64,000 nucleotides of DNA, from assembly GCF_040581485.1 (NCBI RefSeq), contig NC_090128.1, positions 25,760,931 through 25,824,930 on the forward strand, written 5' to 3'. The translations under genes were made by a program, and so were the position numbers. Of the stretch, positions 1 to 12,511 are shown piece after piece. The notes below the pieces were generated by a model, which ran no database searches, was not told where the DNA came from, and worked only from the letters and a program-made list of their open reading frames with translations. The stretch comes from Linepithema humile. Lineage: Eukaryota > Arthropoda > Insecta > Hymenoptera > Formicidae. Each line of letters opens with the position of its first letter. The first letter of the stretch is position 1.

Positions 1-16
1 CTCTCTTTTATTTCAG

Positions 17-82
17 GGAAAGCCTGTGATCTTCAGCGTCGCGTTAAGAATGCGCCGAGCTTTTTACAAGCAAATTGTTTGA
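17..82 (+). CDS. Possible 3'-terminal coding exon of a gene entering from the left
   Basis: The window opens with a pyrimidine-rich tract and an AG at 15-16 that reads as a good splice acceptor. Starting at 17, one frame encodes 21 residues (GKPVIFSVALRMRRAFYKQI and V) and stops with TGA at 80-82. A second frame starting at 19 stays open to a TGA at 157-159, so the true frame cannot be fixed without the upstream exon. An AATAAA at 262-267 would suit a short 3' UTR. I do not recognise the protein. The acceptor and poly(A) signal are seen; the exon itself is inference. Confidence 0.28.
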   Translation, partial: GKPVIFSVALRMRRAFYKQIV

Positions 83-261
83 AGATGCAGCCTGGACGTT
101 TCGTGCAAATATTTATTATTCCTTGCGATGCCACCATTGCGAATTATACGTCGTTCTGAAAGGATCGCATACAGAATGCACGTCGACCAGTTATCAACGC
201 TATATTTAACGCACCAAGGTAATATCGTTTTAAATTCCATTTAAGTAGTACGTTCACGGAC

Positions 262-267
262 AATAAA
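262..267 (+). terminator. Candidate poly(A) signal AATAAA
   Basis: A canonical AATAAA lies about 180 bases after the stop of the possible terminal exon at 17-82. It is supportive only in that context, because the hexamer is common by chance in this composition. Confidence 0.25.
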
Positions 268-285
268 GATCGATTAAGATCGCGA

Positions 286-1516
286 CTGCATTATCGTAAC
301 ACGTGATCATCCATTGCTTCTCGTTAATGCTACCTTACGTTATGATCAGCGGGCATTGCGGATGCATCTTGCTCCAATTGGCCGCCTCTAATAGGGCCTA
401 ATTGTTGTTCATTGTTGCACTGCTAGTGTACCTCGTAATATCTACACACGAGTGCATCCATATATTGAGATACAATTACGTACAATTAGATGAGAACATG
501 ATTATATATGTGTAGACATAATTACATACATTTTCACATGCCCTGTCGTGCATCACATATCAACAAGTTTGCGATAAACATGCATAGTGTTTAATTTTAA
601 TGTTATAATATGCATATAACGGTTGTTAAACACACGCTGCGCGTCTAGTTTGTTGTATCGAGAGAAAAAAAACGCGTGTCTATATTATCTGAACGCATAT
701 CTACGTGTTTGCAGTTAAATAGTTTAAGTATTTACGCAGGTGAAACTCCACTCTCTTCAGTTACTTGCGTCGTAATGAACCGCGCGCTATTATACACTTA
801 AAGTCACGATAACTCTTCCGATGTTTAATTTGCCGTCCGGATGAAATAAGCGTGCTTATTTATCTTTGCGAACGCTTTCATCCGGTTTCGCGTTCACTTT
901 CCCCCCCGCGACGACATATTTCTGCAGATATATCCGCACCTTTTAAGTAGTCGTGCAATTATAGCCGACAACCGGTCGGTATAATGCGCTCAGCCGTTAA
1001 GCAAATTCGCGGCAAAATGCATCTTGCGTCGATCGACTAATGTGATGTTAAATTTAATATTTATTTAGCTCGTTAAGTATATGTATAATTAAGTCCCGTA
1101 CAAGTATCGTTATACGCACATATTCACGATGAAATACGAGGGCGATGATATCATTTAATGATACAAACTGTATTATACGCGCGTTTGAGATTGTCGATTT
1201 GTCGATGTCAGAATATGTTCCAACGAGTTCCTTGCGAATCTGCACCCTGCAAAAATAAATGAGTGGCATTATTTGCGAGTATTGTGCCCGACTTGTAATT
1301 TTAACGACGGAAGATATTCGAAGGAAATTTTTCAGGTCGCTCCATTAATCTCTTTTCGCACGGGCTATTTAGTTTAGGGGATTGTCGTTGTTCGACCCTT
1401 CGTTGCTAATATATCTTCCAGTGAGGCACAAATGAAAGAGCCGGACGAACCGAACGTGACAGACTGGTCTAGATCTCAGCATTAGCAATGCGAAGATGCC
1501 TACATGTCCGTCTTCC

Positions 1517-1518
<2 letters not shown>
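286..1518. other. Non-coding stretch, no gene recognised
   Basis: Mixed AT-rich and CpG-containing sequence. The open frames here are short and lack convincing splice contexts or recognisable motifs. I see no RNA gene or mobile element. Confidence 0.5.
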
Positions 1519-1585
<67 letters not shown>

Positions 1586-1654
1586 GTCTCTACTCGAACG
1601 TGCTCTCGCGTGCGTTCTCTCTCTCTCTCTTTGTCTCTCTTTCTCTTTCTCCCT
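1519..1654. repeat. (GA)33 microsatellite followed by a CT-rich tract
   Basis: A perfect GA run covers 1519-1584. After 30 bases a CT-rich, slightly interrupted tract covers 1615-1654. Because GA then CT on the same strand are complementary, the pair could fold as a hairpin of about 40 base pairs. The Arg-Glu and Leu-Ser open frames across it are translations of the microsatellite, not genes. Confidence 0.95.
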
Positions 1655-2930
1655 TTCGCCTTTCGTTCGATTGCAGACTTCCATTTGGGTCGCCGCTGTC
1701 TGCTTTCCGGAGATGGCCCGAGAACCAGTTCCATCGCCCTAGCGTAAACGCGACAGGAGACTCTGTCGCTCCCTCTTGGGGTCGTCGCATTCTCCTCAAC
1801 CGAATAATTAGTTTTACCGTCTTCTTGTTTTCCTTAATCCAAATGTTGCCCGAAAACTTTCTATTTACACGAACGCATCTGGATACTTTAAACTGGCGGA
1901 ATCACGGCTGAAATATTATTTTAAGATCGTTACCTTTTACATCTTGCTGTAAGTAGATCGAATTTGAACTCATTATTCAGTATAGATAACTTGCATCAGG
2001 AAACGCAACTTATAATACTTTCGGTTTATCGTGATCGTAAAGTCTTTAATATCACATTAATTTTATGTGAATAATTTATAAGTTTATCGTAAGTAATAAA
2101 AAAGCTTTTTAATCTATTAACATAAATTATGACACTATAACTTACAAATTTCTTTTCACTTTTCGCCTTTTTTATTGACTATAATTTTTTTAATTTGCTT
2201 ATAAGTTTACACGGTTTGCGTGTTAAAAAAATATGATCGGATTTATTATTTTTATGTTGTTTTTAATTATTTTAATTATTATTACGATAATATTTTTGAT
2301 ATTTATTTGACTTTTCATGCATACACCAGCAAAAAGGATCGTTGCGAGGGGAAGGTTGTAAAGAATGTTTGCTGCTTTCTTGACTTTTTTCCGCCACGCT
2401 TAATTTTCGTCTAATTTAAATATATTTCGCTACGCATTATGCACTTTCTAAGGCTATCCGCAATCTACGCGAGCTAGGTCGGTGGCGAGCTGAAGGGCTC
2501 CATAATCATGGTGAAATAAGCCGGCGCAGCTGGCTCGCTATTGTCCCGTATTACGTAAACTTCACTACTCCCCACCTGCATTATGCACCGACTTGCGAAC
2601 TCGCGCACTGCAATTCGCGGACTCGTTGCCAGAAGCTCGTGCTCGGCATTCACAAAAATGAAAGCCCTTTCAGAAGTCTTTTGAAGAGTCGTATAATGAA
2701 CCGTGGGAGGAGATTGCCCGCGTTTACCTGTTTTAGGACGGTGTTTTGAGAGAAAGAACAATTTTCAGCGCAAGCGTTCTTCCCGTCTCGTTCCTCTGTC
2801 GCGTTCGCGCGCAACGAGTTCACCTCGGGGGCTCGGCTCGATACATTGCATTTCGTAATTGCGTGCGAGCGAAAGTCTCAAAGTCGATAATTAAACGCTG
2901 CCGGCGGGACTCGCTTCTCTCCAGTGGGGG

Positions 2931-2969
2931 AGGGGTCGGGCAGGGGTCGGGCAGGGGTCGGGCAGGGGG
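2931..2969. repeat. Short GC-rich tandem repeat, 11-bp unit
   Basis: Three copies of AGGGGTCGGGC in tandem, followed by a partial fourth copy. It is a G-rich minisatellite seed with closely spaced G4 and G3 runs, so quadruplex formation is conceivable. Confidence 0.85.
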
Positions 2970-3206
2970 TTAAGAGGTGAGAGAGGAGTCAAAGGCACGT
3001 AACGTCCAGGATTTGCCGACTCCATCGTCCTATTTGCGCAATAATTTCGCGCGTGTAGCTTTTCCGCCGGCTGCATAAATGTCACGCTCGGTGGGTATGT
3101 TACGCCTTGGCTTGAGAGTTGGCAAATTGGATTAAGCGGTGTATCCGGGGCTCAAGGAACTAATGGGTACTAGGGCCACCGGCTTCCGCTGACTATAAAG
3201 TTCGCT

Positions 3207-3250
3207 GGGCTGGCTGGCTGGCTGGTTGGTTGGTTGGTTGGTTAGCTGGC
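3207..3250. repeat. (GGCT)n-(GGTT)n tetranucleotide repeat
   Basis: About four GGCT units are followed directly by about five GGTT units. The two blocks differ by one transition per unit, which suggests a single mutated unit later expanded by slippage. Confidence 0.85.
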
Positions 3251-6200
3251 GCCTACGCCGATGCTGCGAGGTAACAGCAGGCGGCGGTGATTTCGGCTGG
3301 TAGAGACTAGCTCATGCCGCTTTAAACTGTCACGCGTTGACAGCGGTCTACCGCCGCAGCGGGGATATCTACCAAGTTTATTATCGCCGACGCAAATCCT
3401 GGTCGCGGTACGGGCGCCGCTGCGGTTCTTTTACGCGGATCAGAAATTCTCTCGCAGCTTTAGCGGCGGATTTAACGCGCGGAGCACGGTGCGAAGCGGG
3501 GAAACAAGAGTATATCTAGTATTCCTGGAGCGAGTGTAATCCGGGAGGTAAACCTCTATTGAGAAATAAGAGATAAAGTTACGGCGGGGTATTCCGAGAG
3601 TCATTTATTGCTCAACAAGTTCTTCCGGAATCATTTTCACTTTGAGTGCGTTAAGCTGTTTATTTTCTTTCAAATGTGCGACGCGCTTGTGCTCTTGATT
3701 TCCGACATTTTCGGTTCACGATAATCGATTTAGCAGTCAAGTTGCGTGAAATAAAATGGCTTGTCAGCTGCTGTATATTTATGGATATTAATCTGTCGTA
3801 TTTCTCTTTTTTATGTAATACATATTTTTCTCGACATTGTAAATCTACAGCAGGCAATAATACATTTTTGTTAGGAACTTTATGCTTACTCGATTAAACC
3901 GGATTACGTTGTTTGCAAGGGAATGGTTGGGTCAAATGATGCGCGAAATGCGGCAAGCGGGAAACGCAATATGCGCTCCGCCTGCGGAGCCTAGCGTTAT
4001 GGATTTCTACGGCCGTTCGGCTTATCTTCTTTAACTTTATCGATTAGCGAGCGGTGTGCGAAATAGGTTAAGCAATGTATTAAGAGATCTCGACAGCTCG
4101 GGCGTACACATATGTAGACGATTGGATTTCCACGAATATAGCGCGCGTACGTGACGACGGTGCATTATCTCTGTGTACGTCCTGCAGCAAGGCGACAGGA
4201 TTGTTCGCGGTAGGACTCTTTAATGGCACATTAGAAGCACTCAGCATACACTGGTGTAACCCCCTTCGGAGATCCAATTATTAAATTAAGTTTAATGGTT
4301 GCTAATAGCTCGGATTAAAATCTGTCTGGGATTGTCTGAGAGTTACTTCGGAGGGAGAAATAGGGCTTAAAAATACGAGCGACTACTACCGCGTGAGATG
4401 GACAAGTTTCCGGAGAACAGTTCGTCCAGTTCCTTAAAGTTCGGAACCTCACCTGGCCGGTAATTCGCAGACTGAAGCTTGGATGCCGGAGTTTCGTCGA
4501 AATCATTCATTGGAAGACGGTCGCGTGGGAGGAAGGGAGGGGGGGGGGGCACAGTGACCGTTTGCTACGAATGAATAAAGTTTCCAAACAAATTTCGCCG
4601 GGCGAGAGGACGTCGTTTGCAGTTCGGGATTCGCGGTAAACTACCCGCGAAGGAACGCACTGCCGCCATCAAACTCGACTTAGTCTCCTTAACCGGGTGG
4701 AGGAAAAGGGCTGGGAGGGGTGGCGGGGACCTTAGGACGTTAGGAGAGGCGCCGCCGCGAGTTTGTGAGGTGCGCGCGGAAAGGAACTGGCGAAAAACTT
4801 GGAGTCGTCGCTAAATGCCGTAACTATTCTGCTTAAACGCGGCAAATGCCCTTCGTGACGGGCATTAGCCGTTCCCGTTCTGTCTGCGGGGACGGCTAAC
4901 AAAATTGGATTCCGCCCACAGAGCGGTGTTACAACGTCTCGTATGAATAAATTCATTCACTTTGGTCCCACCATCCTTCCCCCCCCTTCAGCTCTCGCTG
5001 CCTCCTCGTCGCTCCTACTCCCCCTTGTTCTCTATGATCTTCCCTTTATCCTTATGCCTCTTTAGCATTCATGCCGGAATGAGCCTGTTCTCGGTGCATT
5101 TATTGCGCCGCGCCGCACTGCGGCCGCAAACGGGAGCGCCGTTTAAAGCATAATTTGAAAAATGGAAAATACGCGGGTAGTCGCCTTTGATAATCTAATA
5201 GTTTGAGTAATTGTTCCGGGTGGTCGTCGCTCTCACGGGGCCGGGGGAGAAAGCATCGCGCGTAAAATTCGCGCCGCGGGCGAATTGCGTTACGCAATTG
5301 AGACACGCAACGCGTGCCGTTTCAGTGTACATTCGGGGGCGAAATTTTCACACATGTGTTGGAACGATTATAGCGTTGATGACGAAAAATTTGCGAAAAC
5401 TGTAAATGGAGCATTAATTTCTGGTTTACGATACGAGTAACTTTTTTTTTATCCTCGCGCAACTTTTTTTACTTTACCTTTTAAATCGCGACAGCTTTAA
5501 AATGAGTCACTTAAACTGTAAGAACGTGACAAGTATTAGCGTTCTCTTGTCTCTCGTCGTCATATATAAGCGTCCAATTACTGCTGAGAGAGCGTGATAT
5601 CAAACAAAACAGCGCCGGCTTCGTAACGCGCGTCCCCGAATACATGTTATTATCTACTTGTCGCAGACGCGCGACATAGCGATATGTCCTACTACTCGGT
5701 GTGTGGTTTTTAAATTAGCTGACGTCGCATGCGCGACTTAACGAGCTACGCTAATTAAGATGATGATGACCGTACGGTTGATAAGCACGTAACGACGAGC
5801 CTTTGCTAATTACCGCGTGTGCTATACCGGTGATTATCGCTTTTCATGTTACTCGGCGGAGGCATGAGCTAGGTAATTAATATGCAGGTGTACGTAATAT
5901 TGCGCGAAATGGAATTATACGAAACGAAGGTAGTAAACCGAGCGTGGGAATTCGCAATGAAACTCGATGAATCGCGAACAGTTTAGCGGAGACTTTTGAA
6001 TATGTCGCCACACCATCTAAAATGCACGACTCTCCTTAATTAATTCGTTGCACGTTTCGTCCAAGTAGCTACCGAGAAAAATACCGCCGGCTCCGAGGTC
6101 AAATGTTACGTAATAATGGCTATAGTTTAAAAAGTTAAATCCCTCGTCGCGATGTAATTGCGGCGCTATCCGAGTTCCACGACTTTTGTCACGATATCCA

Positions 6201-9200
6201 CATTCCGGGCGGGAAAAACGCGATTCGTGCCTGCCCGCAATCATTAAAGGAATTAACGTGCGCGAGAGATAACCAAGGTAAGGAGATTCACATTTCTAAT
6301 TAGTCGTAGGAACGCGATATCTCCTTTTATGCGACGCCACCGCGGGAGAGAACGACGCGAAGGGCGCAGGGCATTTGCATGAGAGATATTCGAGAAATCG
6401 GCTGGCGGCCAAAGCCAGCTAGACTTTGGCGGTGGAACTGGCTTCCGGTAGGGCAATATTCCATCCTAATATACCCGCAACGTATTCATGATCGGCACGA
6501 AAATTGGGTTAACGTTTAATTCCGATAAAGGCTTCGTAATTCTCCCGGAATGACGAGATTGCGGCATTGGTTGGTATTTTTTTATTCGATTTCCAGATAA
6601 TATCTGGACCAGATAAATTGCATTACTTTTATTACATTTATTTTAATTTAAAAAATTGTACAAGTGCATCTGTCGAATCATAGAAGAGGGGAACGTATTA
6701 AATTTAAAAGTTTATCTCCATTTCACTTTATATTTCTATTTGCATTCAAAAAGAGAGAAATATAATTTTTCCAATTTCTCTAATTTTCCTATATAATAAG
6801 TGCGCAATTTTAGCCCTCCGGTGTAATAGACAAGCTGCGAGAAAAAGATTCTCTAAATCCTCAGTGTTCTCGCGTTCGCATGGAAACACGTTTCTGTGCA
6901 GCCGGCGGCCGTTTCAAGATTCTTATTAAAACTTTGCGGCGCGGCACTCGTAACTCGTAGTTATGTTGCCCTGACCGAGGAGAGTGTACGTGCTTATTAT
7001 ATACATAGTATATAAGAAAACGCCGGACACGGCACAGATGGGAAAAGTAGGATGCGGCTCTCTTAGGAAGATGTCCGTATCAGGAACATGCGCAATCGCG
7101 ATGCACCCATTGGAGGGGCCGATGGCTCGTGAGTTCGCGATAAGAACGCTTCTCATCACCCAGAAAAAGCGACTTCTCTTCCTTTTCCTTTATTTTTTTT
7201 TTTTTTTTTTTTTTTTGTACGGTTGCTTGAAAGAGCGACGCCGGAGGCGAAATCTTTATGCGGGAGAGACATCGGTCGGAGGGGAAAAAGACCCACGGTG
7301 ATTGAAGCATGCGGTCGTGCGTCGTGGCAGGTGCTCGCCATATATCGCGCAAACCTCGATCCCGACAATCGACCGGGAGGAGCATCCGTCCGGCGCGCGA
7401 CGGAAAGCTGAATGTGATCGATGGCTCGCGTATTGATCCCGGGCTTTCGAAACTAGAATGCGTCGGGATGTAAGAGGATTTCCTGCAACAAGATCGTCGC
7501 CGATGTATGCCAGCGAGGGGGGGGGGGGAAGGAGGGGTATGAAACAACGTAGCGGCACGATACGCGGCACAACATTCTGCGCCGTGTTGTTTTCGCATGC
7601 TGATCAAATCGGCGGTCTTTCTCCGGCCGTTCGCTCTGCCGCTCCGTTCAAGCAGTGTTTAACGCTGGGAACTTCAAAGTTTCGAAGGAGCGCCATTGTC
7701 GCGTACGTACTGAAAAGTGCATTTGAGGTGCAATGAATTACCCTTTGACGATCCGCATGAATGGCGAAGTAATGCCGGGGGACATTCCAAGCCGGGAACG
7801 TATATCGCTCTTGAAAGACTAAACCTCATTCGCGCGCTCCATTTCTAGCTCCTGCACGGGCTTTGGAGCTGCCGTAGTCGCGGAGTAAGGAACCTTTGAG
7901 GCTTCTCCGACAGACTGATTTAATGCGTTCTCGCGGGGGCGTGCGTTCGCTTCCCGCTCCCCTTTTTATTCCGACGACTTTAAATGGCTGTCGAGCGGAC
8001 GCGATTACCAGTAGCGGCGGCTTCGTCGTCGTCGTAACCAAAGCGCGCAGCAGTCATTTACACTTTCGCGTCGTCACGCATTTATCGTCGGTTCTCCGAT
8101 TACGGGAAAACCGGGTGCGGCGTGGGTTTAATCCGCTTCTCTCCCTCTCTCTGTCTCTATCTCCCTCTTCCTCCCCCTTCCCCGTCTAGGCAGATTCCTG
8201 GTGTCGTGCGGCCACAAACGAAGTTGCTGGTTCAAGAAAGTACTTTCAGACGGAAGAATCGTTTCCTCGACGCGCTTCACCAATGCCGTCGCGTTATGCC
8301 CTTCGGACTTTTCTTATAAACCAGCGAAGCGACCCGCATCTTTTGCATGCTCCATTTTATTGGTATTCAACGAACGGAGGATTCTACCTCTCGTCTGCAA
8401 AGTTGGATTTTACGCGAAAATTTGAAAAAAAAGAGGATAAAGAACGAGAGAGAGAGAGAAAGAGCGAGACGTAGAGCTATAGAGTCATTATGGATGTATA
8501 ATGTTATTAAACGCGACTCATTTCCGCTCATTCTATTTCATTTCCCAAAGGCAATTACATTAATTATTCGCATGGCGCAGCGACATCCGGAGATGTTGAT
8601 CAGCCGCGTGAGAGGACGGTCGGGATCACTCCGAGCAAATGATTGATCATCGAACGCGCGGCATAACCGAGACACGAGCGTGTACAGCGCGTCATATTTC
8701 TCCGCATTCGCGCTACATCCGGAACACGACTGCCAGGCATTTCCTCCATCATCTGGCTTAACGACTTCGGCGGGAATTCACGCCTCGTGTTTAGCGTAAC
8801 GAGGCCCTGTCTGATTCTGACATTTTGTTTGGACACACACTCGTGTCTACGTTCGCGAGGCGCGGCAAGACAGATACGCCAGGCTTGACGTCGGGCGAGT
8901 CAACAGCGAATATGGGATATTCGCCGTATTTAACCACTTAACCGCGTGTATGCACGCCCACGATGTTAAGATGTTAACGCACATGTATGATTTATCATGA
9001 TGCGCGTGTAGTGTGTGCAAAATTATTACGACATATTACGTACTTAGATGGAGTTAACGATAAATTATTATTGCGTGTAATTTTTCACAATTTTCAAAAC
9101 GCTTCGCAGTCTTATTGAAATAAGAATACCACTGAAACAAAATAGGATCCTTAATTCTCAATTTCAATCAAAAATGAGTAAATTTGAAATATTGCAGGCT

Positions 9201-10478
9201 ATTTTAACCCAATTGAATTATATTTTAAGGCGAAATTCTTTAATAAAATTTGGGTTGTTTTTTACTTAGCAAAAATGTCAAGAGATATCATTATTTACTG
9301 CGACTTTTTTATTTGCAATATTATATCTTTCAGCAAGCAAGTCTCAAGCAAAATGTTGGTTAAAGCAGAGTCCATTTCAAAGTAAATTTTTCAGTAAAGG
9401 AAATTTTATTACTCATCTATATTCTTCTATTTTAATTTGCAAAAACTTTTTAACTAGGAAACTTTTGCTCAGGAAAAGAAGCTTTAGATTTGTCAAAGTT
9501 AAACTTTTCTTTCTGTGCAAATTTAAAAATTTTATATTAGAGTAAAAATATATAAAGAAAATATGATAAATTATTTGAAAATGATTTTATCTGAATTCTT
9601 GATGCAAATTGTTTCTAGATATACTTTTAAATAAAATGTAAAATAATTATAAATATAATAAATTGGTAAATATAAGGAATATATTTTTACAGTTTCGACA
9701 AGTTTAAAAATATATTCACATTTAAAGATTGCTCACTAATTCAGAAGGTAAAAGATAGAGATATATTTGCAGAATAAATGGTCAAATTAAGATTTAAACA
9801 TCCGCTTCTAATAATATCGCATGATTTTAGCTCGCATAAAAGTTCTTGCGAGCGCAGTATCTCCCGATATCTCGATACAGCTAGTTGGAAACGAGTTCGC
9901 CGTCTTGTTTCATGGATAGAAAAATGCACTTACGATCAATTAAGGCGGGTTATGTTACCGAGCACGATCTCGAGCCAAGGTTGATATCAAGGTTGAAGCA
10001 CCACTTTCCAAGCCATGTAAGTATCATCGGGACGATGTGGTCTCGTATTAAAAGTGCGGAATTTATCAACGGGATCAACTCTGATATCGTTAGGGCCGAC
10101 CGGATCTGAAGACGACGAGGCGTGTAGAGACTCGCCGATAATTTTTGCAATATGACGCTAGAATTGATAAGTCGATAAATCAGCAAAACGGATTTTGTAT
10201 CGACTTGATTAACGTTTCGTGTAAAACTGTTGAGATGCCATATAGATTGGCATTGCCAGTTTGTATCGGATATAAATTGAATTTGCATTTTATGCATATA
10301 TTTCGTTACGATGATAATTCTCGTTCTCGTTCTCGTTTATCGAGCCGGTAAATGAGATATGATAGCCATATTTATAATAAAATTGATTTAATAACGTAGT
10401 TTTAATTAATAATGTAGAAGGCAGGCTTTCTCGGTGCTCCGGCAACTACTATTTAAATGAAGCGATTGTGTAATATAT

Positions 10479-10665
10479 AATTATAAGATTAAACGAACTT
10501 ACCTGTAAGTGAAGTTCTATCTTAATTGTATGAAGCGCCTCTTCCGAAGAGATCAAACTGTAGTACCCCCTGCTTTACACCGATGTCGCCACAATTTTTT
10601 AAAGTCTAGAGCTTTTTATGCCTTTATCATCCTGGCGTGCTAGCGCATCTCTCATTCGTATTCAA
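10479..10665 (+). repeat. Left inverted terminal repeat of the DIRS-like element (its 3' end)
   Basis: The inner part from 10535 to 10652 is nearly identical to the reverse complement of 16411-16530, and similarity fades by about 10665. The outer 56 bases (10479-10534) have no counterpart in the right terminal repeat but are copied in reverse at 10748-10825. Unequal outer ends duplicated in an internal complementary region are typical of DIRS elements. Confidence 0.9.
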
Positions 10666-10747
10666 AGTGCTCCTGCCGTAAAATCTTTTTAGGGAAATCT
10701 CGAATTTGGTAGTCGAGAATTAGGGAGTGTTTACACACTGGGAGGGA

Positions 10748-10860
10748 TTGATCTCTTCGGAAGAGGCGCTTCATACAATTAAGATAGAACTTCACTTACA
10801 GGTAAGTTCGTTTAATCTTATAATTGTATTTCGCGCCTCTTCCTCGAGATCAAACTGTAG
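10748..10860. repeat. Internal complementary region (ICR) of the DIRS-like element
   Basis: Positions 10748-10825 are the exact reverse complement of the left end (10479-10556). Positions 10823-10860 are the reverse complement of the right end (16500-16537). The two copies overlap by the trinucleotide ATT at 10823-10825. In DIRS replication models the ICR templates completion of the ends and circle formation, which fits this structure. It lies just inside the 3' terminal repeat, as expected. Confidence 0.92.
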
Positions 10861-11754
10861 CTGTTCAAAGTCTTTTTACGGCAAATATAACACGTAATAA
10901 TTATCAGCACTGGAAAGACAAACACTATAAGTTATTTATGACCTTATAAACTATACTATACATAAGTATCAAAGCATGGAGACATAATGTCTTACACTTG
11001 GTTTTTTTTTTTTTTTTTTAAGATTGCCAATGCATATATATCTTTACTGTTAATATTGTAATAGGCCGATTATAAAATCTTGCAAAAGTCTGACAATGAA
11101 AGTTCTCTGTCTATCCAGCAGCCTTGAGGATAGAATTGATAGTTACATCTTTTCGTTAAGCAGCCGATGTTGATGCATGCCTTGTGCTGTAAGCGCTGAA
11201 CACAGAGGTATTTACACCACTATTGGTTAGCATTGATTTTATCCATCAACTCAAGTCTGAGTCCCCACATGATTGTGGGTTTTTTTTTTTTTTTTTTTTG
11301 AAGAAATAAATAGTTTCTGTTCACAGTTACGAACACTAAAAAAAAATGATCTTGCAATAATAGCTAAAATTTTTTAGGTGTAAAAAATTAACTAAAACAG
11401 ATAAATGATTAGCAACTGTTGTGATATTGCATATGTAATTACTTAATCAGTTTAGATGATAGAAACAGAATATATATCTGTATTGTTTGTGAACTTTAAA
11501 AAGAAAGTTTCTCTAAAGCGCCTATCTATATAAGATCAATCACGTGTTAGATCATGCAATGAATAACATTTAGCAATGGTACCTAAATTTTTCAGAAGCC
11601 ATTGCTAGAACATTACTGCTATAAATTCTATATGTGACAAACAATGTTTTCACAGATACGAAAAACAGCGATACATTCTTGTTGCGATATCTAGAAATCT
11701 AACTACATCAGCAAAATATTTTTTTTTTTTTTTTTTTTTTTTGAGTGAAGATTT

Positions 11755-12395
11755 TTAGTTCTTTTCAAGTAAACCCTCAGGGTGGGAAGCTGGATAAATT
11801 GCCTTGTCTTGATCGAAAAAAGGGATTACTAAATTAGGTTCTACTTTTCTTAGACCTGAAGTTTTTAGCTGATCAGAAATCTTTATCTCATAACTGTTAT
11901 TGCAAATCTTAATGTTGCGAATATCTATTGCCGCAAGAGTGTGAATACGGTGACCCGTGACAAGAGCTAACAAGATAGCTAACTTTTTTGATAAAATATT
12001 CAATGAAATTACATTATTTAAGCTCAATTCTCCAAGGTGTGTTAAAATTATTTTTGGATCTTAAGTGCAATTGTATTTTGCGTTTGGTGGCCTCAACTTA
12101 GAAATACCTCTAAAAATCTTCTAATATTATCATTATTCTCAAGGCCAGGACCATGTATTAATGTGATGGTTGATCGAAAAACAAGTGAGAGTGCCATACA
12201 AGGCACCATTTTTATATTCCGCAGTTAAAAACTTTAAAACCAGGGGAGCTGTAATTTCATAGGGATCTAACTGTTTGGCAGTGCAAAATTTTCACTATTT
12301 TTCTAAACCATCGTTGTATTGTTTTACAGATGAGACGGTGAGTGAAGATATCATGATATCTATTGATTCTGAAAGGATCATTTTTAAAATAAATT
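11755..12395 (-). pseudogene. DIRS tyrosine recombinase (YR), decayed
   Basis: The minus strand encodes a SAM-like N-terminal part at about 12390-12130 (segments such as SSLTVSSVKQY and ILKFLTAEYKNGALYGTL-like text), with stops and frame changes. A continuous open frame follows at 12027-11755 with the hallmark segment LLALVTGHRIHTLAAIDIRN. That is the first catalytic-arginine region of DIRS-type tyrosine recombinases. The enzyme would integrate circular double-stranded DNA. The frame ends just before a T24 tract (11719-11742), so the second catalytic box is not seen in frame. Position downstream of RT fits the DIRS gene order. It is a pseudogene by its stops. Confidence 0.8.
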
Positions 12396-12480
12396 ATTAA
12401 CAACAAGCTACAGAGCCCAAGCTGGATTTTCGTGCTTAATTTATTAATATATTATAACAAATGTTTAGGTCAATCTAGAC

Positions 12481-12511
12481 GTTTCGACCATCTGGTTGTG
12501 GTCATCTTCAG
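12481..12511 (-). other. Hammerhead-like hairpin motif at the Penelope-like 3' region
   Basis: The minus strand reads CTGAAGATGACC, an 8-base loop, then TGGTCGAAAC, with a 5-bp GACCA/TGGTC stem. PLEs are known to carry minimal hammerhead ribozymes with a CUGAUGA-stem II-GAAAC core. This copy has three extra bases (AGA) inside the first core box, so it looks degenerate or non-canonical. Resemblance is seen; activity is not claimed. Confidence 0.4.

Larger units (their letters stand above)
1661..10478. other. Intergenic or intronic DNA, no gene recognised
   Basis: About 8.8 kb without a convincing exon. It alternates CpG-rich parts (2500-5300, 7000-8900) and AT-rich parts (6560-6800, 9050-9760). 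Homopolymers include G11 at 4539-4549, T24 at 7193-7216 and G12 at 7517-7528. The longest open frame (minus strand, 7080-7607) runs through the T24 tract as poly-lysine and is a chance frame. No tRNA B-box-like sequence, rRNA or transposon termini were noticed. Confidence 0.5.

Noticed and set aside
1369..1911. Several frames of 70-135 codons on both strands
   Set aside because: They are produced by the GA and CT tracts; no splice or domain support.
7080..7607. 175-codon minus-strand frame
   Set aside because: It reads through a T24 tract as poly-lysine, is paralleled by other frames in the same GC-rich DNA, and has no domain motif.
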